64,000 nucleotides of DNA, taken from the NCBI RefSeq assembly GCF_932526225.1, contig NC_064034.1:4450001-4514000 (forward strand). Direction: 5' to 3'. Of this stretch, positions 1-12,300 are shown in pieces (position 1 is the first letter of the stretch; each line of letters begins with the position of its first letter). Below the pieces are notes generated by a model. It did not search any database. It worked only from the letters and a program-made list of their open reading frames with translations, and had not been told where the DNA came from. The position numbers and the translations under genes were made by a program. The DNA comes from Nematostella vectensis. Taxonomy: Eukaryota > Cnidaria > Anthozoa > Actiniaria > Edwardsiidae.

Positions 1-870
1 ATACATTAGGTTGCGAGGACGGAATCAATTTTTAATGAGGGTCACTCTCGAGAAAACTCAGCGCTCGGCAGGCTTAATTTATCTTGGGGATTTCCCATTA
101 AGCTCTTTGTCAGCGCGTTTCTACTACTCCAAGAACCAAGCCAGACATCGCAATGAACGGAGAATGGACCGCGACTTGAAACTACGACCAGGGGAGGGGA
201 GGGTGCGCATGGCATTGGCCAACCTTACAACCTTGCGGATATCCATTCACGACTCACTAATTAGGGGTACCAGCATTGAATTTAGAAAATAAAAGTTTTT
301 AACCAACCGCTAACGAATCCCATCGAGGCAAATCAGTATATTGCACTGCAGGCAAGTAGAGATTTTTCTTGACATTAATTTTCAAAGCGTAACGGTCTTA
401 ATATCTTTAGTTTTTCCAAACAAGCGGAGGGTCACAGGGAGTTTTTATCAATCAGGGAACACAGTGGTCGCTAGCGATAGACAGCCACCAATTGAATCCT
501 TCAAGCCAGCAATAAAATATTAAATACTTGAAAGATAAACTTACACACTCAACGCAAATGTGTCAATTACAGAGGTTGAACAATAGGAAAACCAGGACAA
601 GGACGCAAAGAATCGCGCTCCAGCCGAACACAATACGCGTGAATAATTCCATTGGATCAAACGGCTTTAAATATTTAACAGCCGGTGAATCCACAGAAAG
701 CGAGCTTGTGACCGCGACGCTGAGCTCCGTGCTACGATCACATACCTGGCTTATTAAACGCGAAGTTCGGCCGATATTCTTTAATCCCAGTGCATTATTG
801 GTGAAGTGCGGCGGTGATCAAGTGAAGTAACAAGACCCTGAAGCCGCGGGTTAGCGGTGAGGAGCAGGAC
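1..870. other. Upstream region of RSPH1, no gene recognised
   Basis: No reading frame here looks like protein: the open frames are short, have no recognisable motif and no convincing splice signals. The segment directly precedes the RSPH1 start codon, so the 5' UTR and promoter should lie in its right part. I see no clear TATA box or repeat. Confidence 0.4.
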
Positions 871-2705
871 ATGGATCCATTACACGAATCCGATGAGGAG
901 GCGTACTCTGACAGCGAAACCATGCCGTATTTATACGAAGGAGATCGCAACGAGCAAGGAGAAAGGCACGGCAAGGGAAAAGCCCGCCTGCCTAACGGAG
1001 ATGCCTACGAGGGAGAGTACAGGAATGGCTACAGACACGGCTTTGGCAAATACGTCTTCAAAAAAGTGAAGGGGAAATCCCGCAGTGCGTGCTACATCGG
1101 TTACTACGAGAAAAATAAGAAGAACGGACAAGGGACGTTTTTGTACCCTGATGGGGCTAAATACGAGGGGAGCTGGAAGGATGACCTCAGACAGGGCTTT
1201 GGGACGTATTATTATACAAACGCGGATACGTACCGCGGGGAGTGGGATAAAGACCGGCGGAACGGACATGGGACGTACACTTACGCGGCTAGCGGTATGG
1301 TGTACGAGGGCCAATGGGTCGAGGGCAAGAGATCAGGTGAGGGCAGCGCAAAATAGCGCGAGAGGGATAGCAGTGTATATATCACAATGAGGCGTGTTTG
1401 AGACTAATGGGTGGTACGGCACATGTAAAATAGCTTTTGAAATAGTCAGGCGTATAGCTAAAATTTAAAACAGTGGTGATGGTGAGTAGGGGAAGGGGGT
1501 TGAAGCATTAAAAAAAATCTGGAGCGTATATGGAAACTTGAGAGTGTACAAGGACAACATTTACTGTCTGAAAAAAATATTTATTTACAAAACATGAAGA
1601 CATTTAGCTAAACAAAAAACCTGCGCTTCAAAACTGGGGAGATTTTTTTTAAGTTTAAAAACGGAATGAAAATATGTCTTTTTTTAATCAGTCAGTAAAA
1701 AGTAATGGTACAAAAAGACAATTTTTTATTAGATTAACTCGGGGTGGTTGAGTTGGTGCCGATAAGCTGATAACAAGTCCTTCTATGAGTGGACGCATCG
1801 CGAGCTTTTAGCGTAATCATACCGCGGCAGATTTACATTTACGTCTGCGTGCCTTCTCACTTGCTTAACAAAAATATAAATTATGTGAACATTTAAGTAT
1901 ATTGAATCGAACTCAAAGCTAAAAAGAAATTAAAAATAAAAATGGAATAAAGTATCACTTGAACCAATTGTCTAAAACACGACAAAAAAGCCCGATCTCT
2001 ACAATTATCGATACATTCTTTTGCTGTGAACTTGAAGAAAGGAGAGTGATGAAGAATGTGTGATAGAGTGACAGGGAAAAAGCGGTGAACTCTGGAGCTA
2101 CATCCTACTGCTTTTAGAATAATTATGACCTCCAGTTTTATACAAATTGCAAGCACTATAACATATTCAAAGGGGCATTTGCACAGTAATTAAGAAAGCT
2201 TGGGAAACTTAGAATCACCTTATAAACAGAGTGGAACTACTTCGTTATATTATAGATAACATATAGTTTACTAACTCTTTGACAGCCTGTAAGGACACCA
2301 AAACGCTCTCTTCAACTCTGGCAAAATAGCCCTTTTCACTCACACAAATTTCTCTCCAAACCACCTGAAATGCATTTTTAATTCATCCAATGAAAAGCGC
2401 GCGTTTCACGTGATCTTGCATTTTCAGGTCGAGGCAAGCTGACGTTCGGCAAGCAGTGCTACATCGGCAACTTTCACGATGACAAGATGCTGGGGCCTGG
2501 GACCTACATCTTCCCCAACGGCTCCCAGCAGCACGGCGAATACGTAATCGTGGAAGAGGAGATCGAGAACGGCACGGAGTCCCCAGGGAGGGAGGGAGAG
2601 GAGGACAAAAGCACGCGGACGAAACAACTCAAGCTCAAGTGGATTAGCCATGGGGGGGTGCACCCTCCTATCACGGCCACCAAGAAAGAGACGACAGTAA
2701 ACTAA
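871..2705 (+). CDS. RSPH1: Radial spoke head protein 1 (MORN-repeat protein), two coding exons
   Basis: Exons 871-1336 and 2428-2705 give 247 residues. The donor (CAG|GTGAGG) and acceptor (TTTTCAG|G) keep phase, and the join restores one MORN repeat reading [12 protein letters not shown]. Seven MORN units are visible (for example [52 protein letters not shown]), preceded by an acidic N-terminus as in vertebrate RSPH1. RSPH1 is a known component of the radial spoke head of the motile cilium axoneme, where MORN repeats act as a scaffold. The C-terminal tail after [10 protein letters not shown] is shorter than in human RSPH1 (about 309 residues), so a further 3' exon or a different last exon is possible. 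The start ATG is the first in frame and gives a family-like N-terminus. The gene converges on CCDC17. Confidence 0.9.
1337..2427 (+). other. RSPH1 intron
   Basis: This is the single intron of the RSPH1 model, AT-rich, starting GTGAGG and ending TTTTCAG. I see no other gene or strong repeat in it. Confidence 0.7.
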
Positions 2706-2950
2706 CGACAGGGGAAGGCTGGGGAACCTGCTTTAAGCGGACAGGGAAAACACAGGGCATGGCTTGGGACAAAGATCATTCTACTAACGACAGGGGAAGG
2801 CTGGAGAACCTGCTTAAAGCGGACAGGGAAGAACACAGGGCATGGCTAGGGACAAAGATCATTCTACGAACGACAGGAGAAGGCAGGGGAACCTGCTTAA
2901 AGCGGACAGGGAAGACCACAGGGCATGGCTAGGTACAAATATCATTCTAC
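2702..2950. repeat. 82-bp tandem repeat, three copies
   Basis: Three successive copies of a unit beginning CTAACGACAGGGGAAGG and containing ACCTGCTTTAAGCGGACAG and CAGGGCATGGCT start at about 2702, 2783 and 2866. The array begins exactly at the RSPH1 stop codon and forms its 3' flank or 3' UTR. Copies differ at only a few positions. Confidence 0.85.
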
Positions 2951-3362
2951 CGTTAGCTGATTTAAAGCGGACAGCTCTTTCATGGTTAGACTTCGTGGGC
3001 GCAAGAGCCCTTGAACTCCCTGTGTGTTTATTATCTGAGACGTCTCTACCGCCTTTTTTAATTCTCTTTAATTCATAATGTAGTTTAGGGGTAAAATGCA
3101 TGATGTTTCAATTTTGTAAATAGTATAGCTCAAGGTTTTTATATCAAACTTCAAGAACCGACTTCGAGTCTTGATTATCCATTAAAAATTACTACAGAAA
3201 AGCAGTACTACTTTGCGTGCAGTACTTGATGAGAACAGCGTGCATTTTCGGCAGATCTTCTGGTTGATACGACATATGCGCGTAGCCGGGACATACTTTA
3301 GGGGGAGGGGGTAGTAATACATCTTTTGTTCACTGCGCCGACCCTAGCTTCGTGCCTGACTA
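2951..3362. other. Intergenic region between convergent RSPH1 and CCDC17
   Basis: This is the 3' flank of both genes. On the minus strand, about 3200-3290 can be read as a short extra 3' exon ending in TAG (LPKMHAVLIKYC within it), but its phase does not fit the preceding CCDC17 exon, so I left it out of the model. Nothing else was recognised. Confidence 0.4.
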
Positions 3363-6300
3363 TCATCTTACCTCCTGAAGACCAAACGAACAGATTCCAT
3401 GGAGAAAGTCTTGACGCGCCTCCTTGGTCACACACGTCACGGGGGTGTCACCTAGCGCATGCAAGACCTTGGAAAGAGACAAGTGTTAGAATCGCAGGGA
3501 GATCAAAAGACATCAGAAGACATAACGCGAGCTCAGGGTATCACCGAGCGCATGCAAGACCTTGTAAAGAGACAAGTGTTGGTTAGGGAGGGGAACACTT
3601 GCTACACAGGCTATTCAAAGGCTCTTATTCGCTCTCATTACATAAAATGTGAGCAAAAAGAGTAAAATGTAAGAAGCTGTGTTCACCAGCATGTGAGTCT
3701 AACAATCTCTAAAGTGCAATACGCGGGCGCGCATCCTCGACGACCCAGGGCAACGGGGAGACCGGAAGCGGGATTACTGTACTTCCTGTACTTCCTCCCA
3801 CTTCCGGTCTCCGCGTCGCCCTGGGGGAGACCGGAAGCGGGAGTACTTCCTCCCACTTCCGGTCCCCGCGTCGCCCTGGGTCCCCGAGGATGGCGAGCGT
3901 GATGAAAAAGTTAGTGGCAATTTGTAGATACCTCTCCGCTGTGCTGGTTGTACGCCGTTATCTTGATCCTCGCCTCTCCACCTATCGCATCGTACAACTG
4001 GTCCACCTGGAATCCCAGCAGTGACGGGTCCCCGGGTGTGGCACTGCCGCAAGAAATGCTCGTTAATCGCATTGAAATTGAAGACATCGAGTCGAATGGC
4101 GCCAGAAGCTCAGTTTAAGCGCATTCAAAGTTAAGTCATGGGCCGCGTGCAACCAGAGAGGCAGGCAAGGTGCATTCAAATGAAGTCGTGATTCGAGTCT
4201 TGACAATTTGTAGTTCCAGAAAATATCCATACCCCCCTATTGAGAGGTCGGAGGTATGACCCCCCACCCCTCTGGAATTTCCAACCCCCTGGCAAAATAT
4301 GAATACAGTAAATGTTGAGGAAAAAAGGCATTCTCCCCCCCTCCCCTCTGGAAATTCCTTGGCGTTTGAACCTCCCTCCCCCCCCCCCCAGGAATTTCCA
4401 ATCCCCTCAATGGGGGGGTGGGGGGATATGGATATTTTCTGGAACTACTCAATATAAGTAAAAAGAAATCTTAAAGAAGGCAAGTCACGCCGCCATTCAA
4501 TACTCCCGCTCAATTCCGAGTCAAACAAAGAATCCATTTCCATCGGCTAATTCAAGCGAGAATCCAAAATATTTTCAATGAAATATCGTCAATAACGTGT
4601 CAGCCTTCATTCGTAGATTATTATTTTGAAGTTTCCTTTTAAATAACCGTTGTATTTCATTGATAAACAATAACAAAGAAGTGGTTGAACGACATTCTTC
4701 AAGCGTAGTCAAAAGAATTGCTAGATTCGAGGAGTACGAAGAGTTTAAGACTCAGCGCAAAATTCTTCGAACAGGGGTAAAAATTCGGTGGATAATACAT
4801 GATGTACCTGCGTACTGAGGCAAGTGACTCCGCCCCTGGCGTGTCCGGTGGGGGAGGAACTGAGGGGGGAGGTACCGGTGGATGGATGGTTGTCGCAGCA
4901 GTCAGCGGTGGCTGTAGTCTGTTACCAGCGAAGGTGTTATAAGCTACAGGGTTCTCCTACAAGGATTGAGAAATTCAAACAGGTACAATTTAGTCAGATG
5001 AAATTTTCCTGAAATTAGAACGCATATTATGTGTAGTGTGACGTGTTGTTTATAAGTATAACGTGTATGACCGTACAGTTTGTGTAGTGGGCTATGTGTA
5101 TAACATGTGTATGACTATATTTTTTATTGTGTGACGAGTTGTGTAAGTGCGTAACAGGACTGTAGGGACTCACCATTGGAGGAAACTTATACAAGTATTG
5201 CTGAACCGGTTCAGGAGTCAGGGCTTCTTCAGCTCTGATGTCACGCGCATTCACTAATCGGATAAAGAGCTCAGATGCGCCAGCCTAGACAAGACACACA
5301 GTACTTGAAGTTAGCAGATATGCATTATATTGGTGAGGTGAGAAGGCAGGGCAGTCGGGAAGTCCCTGGCACTACCAGGCGTAGTGTTATTTGTCCAGGT
5401 AATGGTCCTCTACAACTCTCTATTCCCGTAAGAACTTACCATGGTTTACCTGTGGAATCCTGTTCAACTCATACTGTAGGTGTTTAGGTATGTCTTTATT
5501 GGTCTACCTGTGGAATCCTGTTCAACTCGTAGGTGTCTAGGTATGTCTTTATTGGTCTACCTTTGGAATACTGTTCAACTCATAGGTGTTTAGGTATGTC
5601 TTTATTGGTCTTCCTGTGGAATCCTGTTCAAATCGTAGGTGTTCAGGTAAGTTGTTATTGGTCTACCTGTGGAATCCTGTTCAACTCGTAGGTGTTCAGG
5701 TAAGTTGTCATTGGTCTACCTGTGGAATCCTGTTCAACTCGTAGGTGTTTAAGTATGTTTTTATTGGCGGGACACGAAATGGGATTTTCCACCTGAGGAT
5801 CAGAAAAGAAAATCAGTTTATCACCAAGGAAATATCACATATTTGCCCATTTATAAGGCACCATTATATATGAGAGGCACAGGGGTCTTCAATGATTACA
5901 TAAATTCAGCTTATTTTTTGGTAATTATGTGGATTAAAATGACAAATATTACCAGGTTTACCAGTTCATATCTGAAATACAAACGTGAAAAAACTACCTG
6001 CCGCTGATCAGCCTATCACTGGCATCAAATAGGTTCATCTTGGCCCAGCCACGTGAGAACAGCTTGCCAGAGTCCTCAGGGTCTGTGGTATTGTTGGCCT
6101 GTAGTTCTACCACTACACTTAAAGTGGGGAGTGGGGCACATCTGTAATAAAACTCTTATAAGAGAGTGCAGTTTTGTGCTAAGTTGAACAGACTGGTGTC
6201 CATCAGAGATGTGCTGGGTGATGAATATAGCATGTACCAGGCATGTGATTTCTACAGCAACCATTCAAAGAGGTGTGGTGATCGCCATACTTACTTGGGG

Positions 6301-9300
6301 AAGGGGTGGGTTGCACCAAGTACAGAGACCCCTCCAGGTGGAACATTGTGTGTTGCTGAGAGGTGTGTTAGATGATGGGTGTGGCTATCACCATACTTAC
6401 TTGGGGAAGGGGTGGGTTGCACCAAGTACAGAGACCCCTCCAGGTGGAACATTGTGTGTTGCTGAGGGGTGTGTTAGATAATGGGTGTGGCTATTACCAT
6501 ACTTACTTGGGGAAGGGGTGGGTTACACCAAGTACAGAGACCCCTCCAGGTGGAACATTGTGTGTTGCTGAGAGGTGTGTTAGATGATGGGTGTGGCTAT
6601 TACCATACTTACTTGGGGAAGGGGTGGGTTGCACCAAGTAAAGAGACCCCTCCAGGTGGAACATTGTGTGTTGCTGAGGGGTGTGTTAGATGATGGGTGT
6701 GGCTATTACCATACTTACTTGGGGAAGGGGCGGGTTGCACCAAGTACAGAGACCCCTCCAGGTGGAACATTGTGTGTTGCTGAGAGGTGTGTTAGATGAT
6801 GGGTGTGGCTATTACCATACTTACTTGGGGAAGGGGCGGGTTGCACCAAGTACAGAGACCCCTCCAGGTGGGACATTGTGTGTTCCTGAGGGGTGTGTTA
6901 GATGATGGATGTGGCTATTACCATACTTACTTGGGGAAGGGGTGGGTTGCACCAAGTACAGAGACCCCTCCAGGTGGAACATTGTGTGTTGCTGAGAGGT
7001 GTGTTAGATGATGGGTGTGGTGATCGCCATACTTACTTGGGGAAGGGGTGGGTTGCACCAAGTACAGCAACCCCTCCAGCTGGTACAGATGGGTGCTGCT
7101 GAGTTGTAAGCTGGGTGACTGATGTCGTAGGCAGCACCTTGACATCCGATATCAAATCTGTGCCATTGTATATTCCGACTGCAAGACGGCACTTGGTGTG
7201 TGTTGATGACAAGCCAAGGATGAAGTCCCAGAACACAGAGAAACCAGCACTGCAAACCACCAAGTTACATAGGAATACAGTTTAAAGTACACTACCTTGT
7301 ACTTAAAAAAAAGGGGTAACATTGCTCAGAAAAAAAAAGCAACAACATAACATCTAGAACTAGAGTGTTACTTTTTCAAAAGGGAATACGTGATAATAAT
7401 AAAGATGAATTTTTTTTACTTATTATAGCATGAAATCCATTATGTCTGTCTGATGTGATTGACCACATATTAAAACAACAAGCATACTTTTAATCTGCAT
7501 TAGATAATCACCTTGGATCATAGCAAAATCTCATATTCTAACACTAAACTTACTAAAGTATGTACTAATACAACATTACCTTGGGTCGTATGGACTGGGG
7601 AGTAAATTCTTTTCCATTCCACTTGTAGTCATCATGAAGGGAGTCTCATAATTCTGTTATGTGAAAATATGTTTCAGCTTTTCCTTTCCAACAAAATATA
7701 CCCAGGCCTTTATCAGGTTCACTACCATACAGTATATAGTACCACACCGTATTCGTACATCTACCATGAAAAGTATAACTACTATACAATTATTTATTAT
7801 GTATACATTGCACTCTCCTGGTGAAATCATTTAGACCATTATTTCACAGCTTGTCTACAGATTGTATGTGGTAGTGGCATGCATCTGTTTTGTCATTTCA
7901 ATACTGCTTAACTGTCTGTCTGGGTGTGGTGTTAAGCATTTACCTGTTTTTCAGTGTCCGCCTTATCGTCTCTCATCTGCTGCAACTCTCTCTTCATGCG
8001 CTCAATCTCAGTCATCTGCTTAAGAAGCTCACTCTCATGTCGAAGTGCTGTCATCTTTTCTAGATGCTCTGCCTTCAGCTGGCGGAACTCAGGACTCAGG
8101 TCTTAAAAACAAAACAGGTCAACATAAACCATGGTGTAAGCAATTCATTTAAGTACTTCTAAACCTTGATAAATCAAAAGTACTAAGTTAGAAACACGCA
8201 TGTAGATCAGTATTACCTGGAGACTTTGAATGGGTAGTTTGACCTTGTCTTTCAGACTAAAATAGATAAAAATGACCTCTAAGGGATCTTGTAAAGTTAA
8301 AAAATAAAAAAGAGGTGTCCCCACCACCTATCCCCTTATCCAATTTGTATTTTTGGAATGACCATCCATATAGTGCTACAGTACATGTTCACAAACTGTT
8401 CGTGGTGTGAGCTTTTGCATCATCCTATCCAGTACTCCTAGGTCCAATTTGATGGACACCATAATGGCTAGCTTTTTTTTCTCTTCTCAATATGAATTCT
8501 CTTTGTTTGTGTTTTTTTTTTTTTTGCTTTCAAATGGCAATGATAATAAAATAAGCACCTTTTATCGTTCGTATTTTTTTCCAAGATGGCCTTGACCCAC
8601 CCATGAACGTTTCTCCGATTTTTTAAATTTAATTAACTTTACAAAGACCCCTTAATCAGTACTTAAATTTTATGCACAGTACACACGTTACTGTATTTTT
8701 GGTTGAGTTATGTTGAAAGATGCACTTGTTCTCCTTACACCAGGGCTTAAGGATGCCCAGCATTTATTAGCATGAACTTTGATCAGCCCGGTACACTGTA
8801 CAATACCCTGATCATCTGGAGTTCCTGCTCTAGCCTCTGATTGGCAAGATGGTATGCCATTATTTGCTGCTGAAGAACAGGGTCCATTGCTGCTGTAAAA
8901 GAATAATTATACTTTATACTTTAGTACAGTTGTTTATGTGTTTTTGTGGATTATTTGTGGACACAACTTGTAACAAAACCAGTAACTGTGTTGTTGATAC
9001 ACCCCTAGAACTGTTTGAACATATCATTGGTCACTTGTTGTACAAGGGTAAGGTAGCTCACCTGGCCTTTGTGTTGCCCTGACCTGCTGTGCTTCCATCT
9101 CAAGTCTCTGGATCTGTGAGAGTAGGACTGGGTCATTCCCCCCAGCATGAAGATAGGATGCTCTTAATGCACTGGAAATAAGAAGAAAATATCAAATTAC
9201 TAGCATACTGTAATTATTGTAGTTATTGCCATAACAAAGATGTCAGTCTGTCAGGATAATACTTCTGGCTGACTATAATATCTCTGGGTGGGAAGTTGAA

Positions 9301-12300
9301 GCTCCCCCAGAAAATAGCCTGGTTATTCATGAGGATTATCCCAATGGTTATGTGTAGAGTAATAAAGTTTAGTGGAAATACTGTCTGACAATGGTGTCTG
9401 ATATTGTGATCATACAATAGTTGTTCTTATCTAAAGTATGCATTAGTTATAGCAGTAAAATACTAGTAAAATCTAAATACTATTCTACCACTACCAATCT
9501 AGCACCTACTCACTTGAGTTCAGTAAGTACATCTGTCTGACTACTCTGGAAGGCTAGGTGATGCTGTGAGGGAATTCCAAAGGTTGAATGATACACTTGA
9601 GCCATGGGAAGAGATTCCTTGCTTGGGTTGAAGGGCACAATCTCAGCTGTTAAGATTCAAAAGCCTCAGGACAAACCATGGGTTATTTACTTTATCTATA
9701 CCACCTTAATCACGACGTGTTCATCACCTTAATCATGACGTGTTCATTCAGTGTTTTTCACTCTAATTTTGATTAAAAAGGGTCACCATTTTAAGCATTA
9801 CAACATCATACTGCATGCTCCCTAAGAGATTGGATTGGCTCCTTGATTAGTATGCAGACTATAATAGTTATTTGAGAACAATGAAAATATTAAGGAAAAA
9901 ACAACTTCGAAATTTTGTACAGTACATAATACTGCTAAAAATGATCGCAGTCCCCTGTCTCTCACACTCTGCATAATAAAAAATGTCTTACTGCTGGGGT
10001 TTTTCTGAAGAGATGGCACCCTGTAAAATAAATAAATGCAGAAGGGTTAAGAAAGGCTTTACACATTAATTAATAGAAACAATAAGTACAGTACCTTATG
10101 CCTGAGGGAGAACCCAGGACTGGGGATTTACTCTCAGTATTTTGCAACTTTAGTACATCATTTGACTTGGACATTTCAACCTCATAATTAGCGCTGAAGT
10201 AAATAGAAAAGCATTCATTGCAAATAATTAAAGTAACTGTAAATATAATTTGATGGAAATTCACCTTAGTTCATTTTTCTTGTAGCCCAGAAATGTCTTG
10301 AGTCCCTCTAGTTCTGCAGCTTGCCTGTCCTGCTGACAATGTGACATGTTAACGTTGTTGCCATCTAAAACACAGCACTTCACCACACTCATTCCAATCA
10401 AACCTTGCCTTACCACACTAGCTTGTGAAACCATTTTCTCTCTACTCTTTAGACCTAATGTTTTCATCCTTTGCTGAATTCCTGTTCCAGGTAAAATATA
10501 AAGAAACAAATTAGAAAAATGTATATCAGCATAATATAGAGTGCAAACTTATTAAATAAAATGAAATATTAAACATATAGCATAGACTGAGGGGAGAGGC
10601 CCATCCACCCCAAGGCGATATAAAGAATGTCTTATCCAAATTGACAGACACAGTTTCTATCATGTAATGAATGAGGGAGTATGTCCCTTTTGCGGTATGG
10701 TCTGGTACAGCACTCTGCCTGCTACACAGTTGTTCTTTAACCGCTCATACTAAAAGGTTGGTTAGCTTGATTTTGCAAGATACATTAGTACCCACATCAT
10801 TAAACATATAGTATCCGAGCCAGAGGGGACTCACAGTGCCAAATGTAGAGAGCCAAGTTTTAAAACCTCTAAAAAAATCCAATTTCACCTGAGCTGGGTT
10901 CAATCTCTCTTGCTTCAGAAGTGACCTTGGTACCACTGAACTATCCTCCCACTCTCTAAATATCAAATAAATACCACATCTTATAACCTCTTCTTAGAAC
11001 TAGGGTGTTACCCTGCTTTTCCAGGAGTAGTCTCTTATTTTGTTCTTTGAGTTGCTCCAGCTGTTCCTTGTGATTCCTTTGCAGCTGGCCCAGCTTGTCC
11101 TCAAACACCCCTCGGCCACCACTAGGGGAGGACTCCCTGGACTGTCTACTGGTCTAGAATTGAAAACATGATTATCAATAATATACAGTATACTTATTAA
11201 CAATTTACAGGTCTGAAATAGAAGACAAAACACAGAATCAATAGTTTAATCGTTTACATAACAATCAGTCAACAAAGCACCTAAGTGTTTTCAGGGGCCA
11301 AAACAGATATTTTCATGGAATAAACAACATTCTCTTCTTCTTTGTGGGCTGTGAAAATGACAAATACTTTCTGCAAACTGTGTGTGAGTGTCTAAGCATG
11401 GGTCATTAAAGCTCTTATAGAATGAATGGATGCAAAAAAGTTTTCTATTTATTTGGACACTGTATGCAATGCACATCCTTGTAAGCATTATAATTTTCTC
11501 ATGTCTGACGATTTTATACTAGAGGTCAATTATAAGGTGGCAATAATGTAAGATGTGAAGGCAGCGACTTATATAAACAGCGTACATGCAGAGCTGTAGC
11601 AGGGGGGGGGGGGGGGGGGTGGCACTTTCCTTTATTGTTTTCTTAATGATTCTGTATGGTGTCCCCTCCCCAATAATTTGAGGCCTGCTACCGCTATATA
11701 GCTGTTGTCCTATGGTGCTGCCATACAGAGTACTAACCCTGTACGCAAGCTCTTGATATGGTGGAGAGGGGATCTCAGGACAGTATCTCTGGCCATAGCT
11801 TGCAGCTCTTTCCAAAGACATGCTTGATTTGAGAGCTTTTAACTCTTGAATCTGCATAACAAGAAAAACATGTGCCTTCATTTTAGATGTTCTAAGCACC
11901 AAGTTAGAGAGAATATAAGAGCAGATCAGTGAAATCACTGAAGAACATCAGGTTGTTGTATTTTAATTATTTTATAGCAAATATTGCCTAATAACTAGCA
12001 TTTATATAAAATAAACTATTGGTTTAAGTGTAAGTACCTTTTCTTTCTCCAGAGCACTTATTCTTTGATCTTCAGCAGGAGAAGATCTTGGTGATCTTTG
12101 CTTGTGTGACAGTAACGTCTGATTACATGAAAAAGGAGTCTGCACAGAAACAGTATATAATACTTAGCAATATTGCCCAAAGCACATAACACACATTAGA
12201 TGTCTAATGTGACTATATCAACCCCACTCAGAACACTTTTATTCCTGAAATAAAACATATTTTGGTTCCTATGACTACTTTGCAAATCAAGATTTGATAG

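Noticed and set aside
2859-3101. Minus-strand 80-codon frame between RSPH1 and CCDC17
   Set aside because: It overlaps the 82-bp repeat and has no similarity to the CCDC17 C-terminus or splice signals in the right phase.
6166-7102. Overlapping plus-strand 70-codon frames in the 106-bp array
   Set aside because: Repeat artefacts. The genuine coding content is on the minus strand, as the end of a CCDC17 exon.
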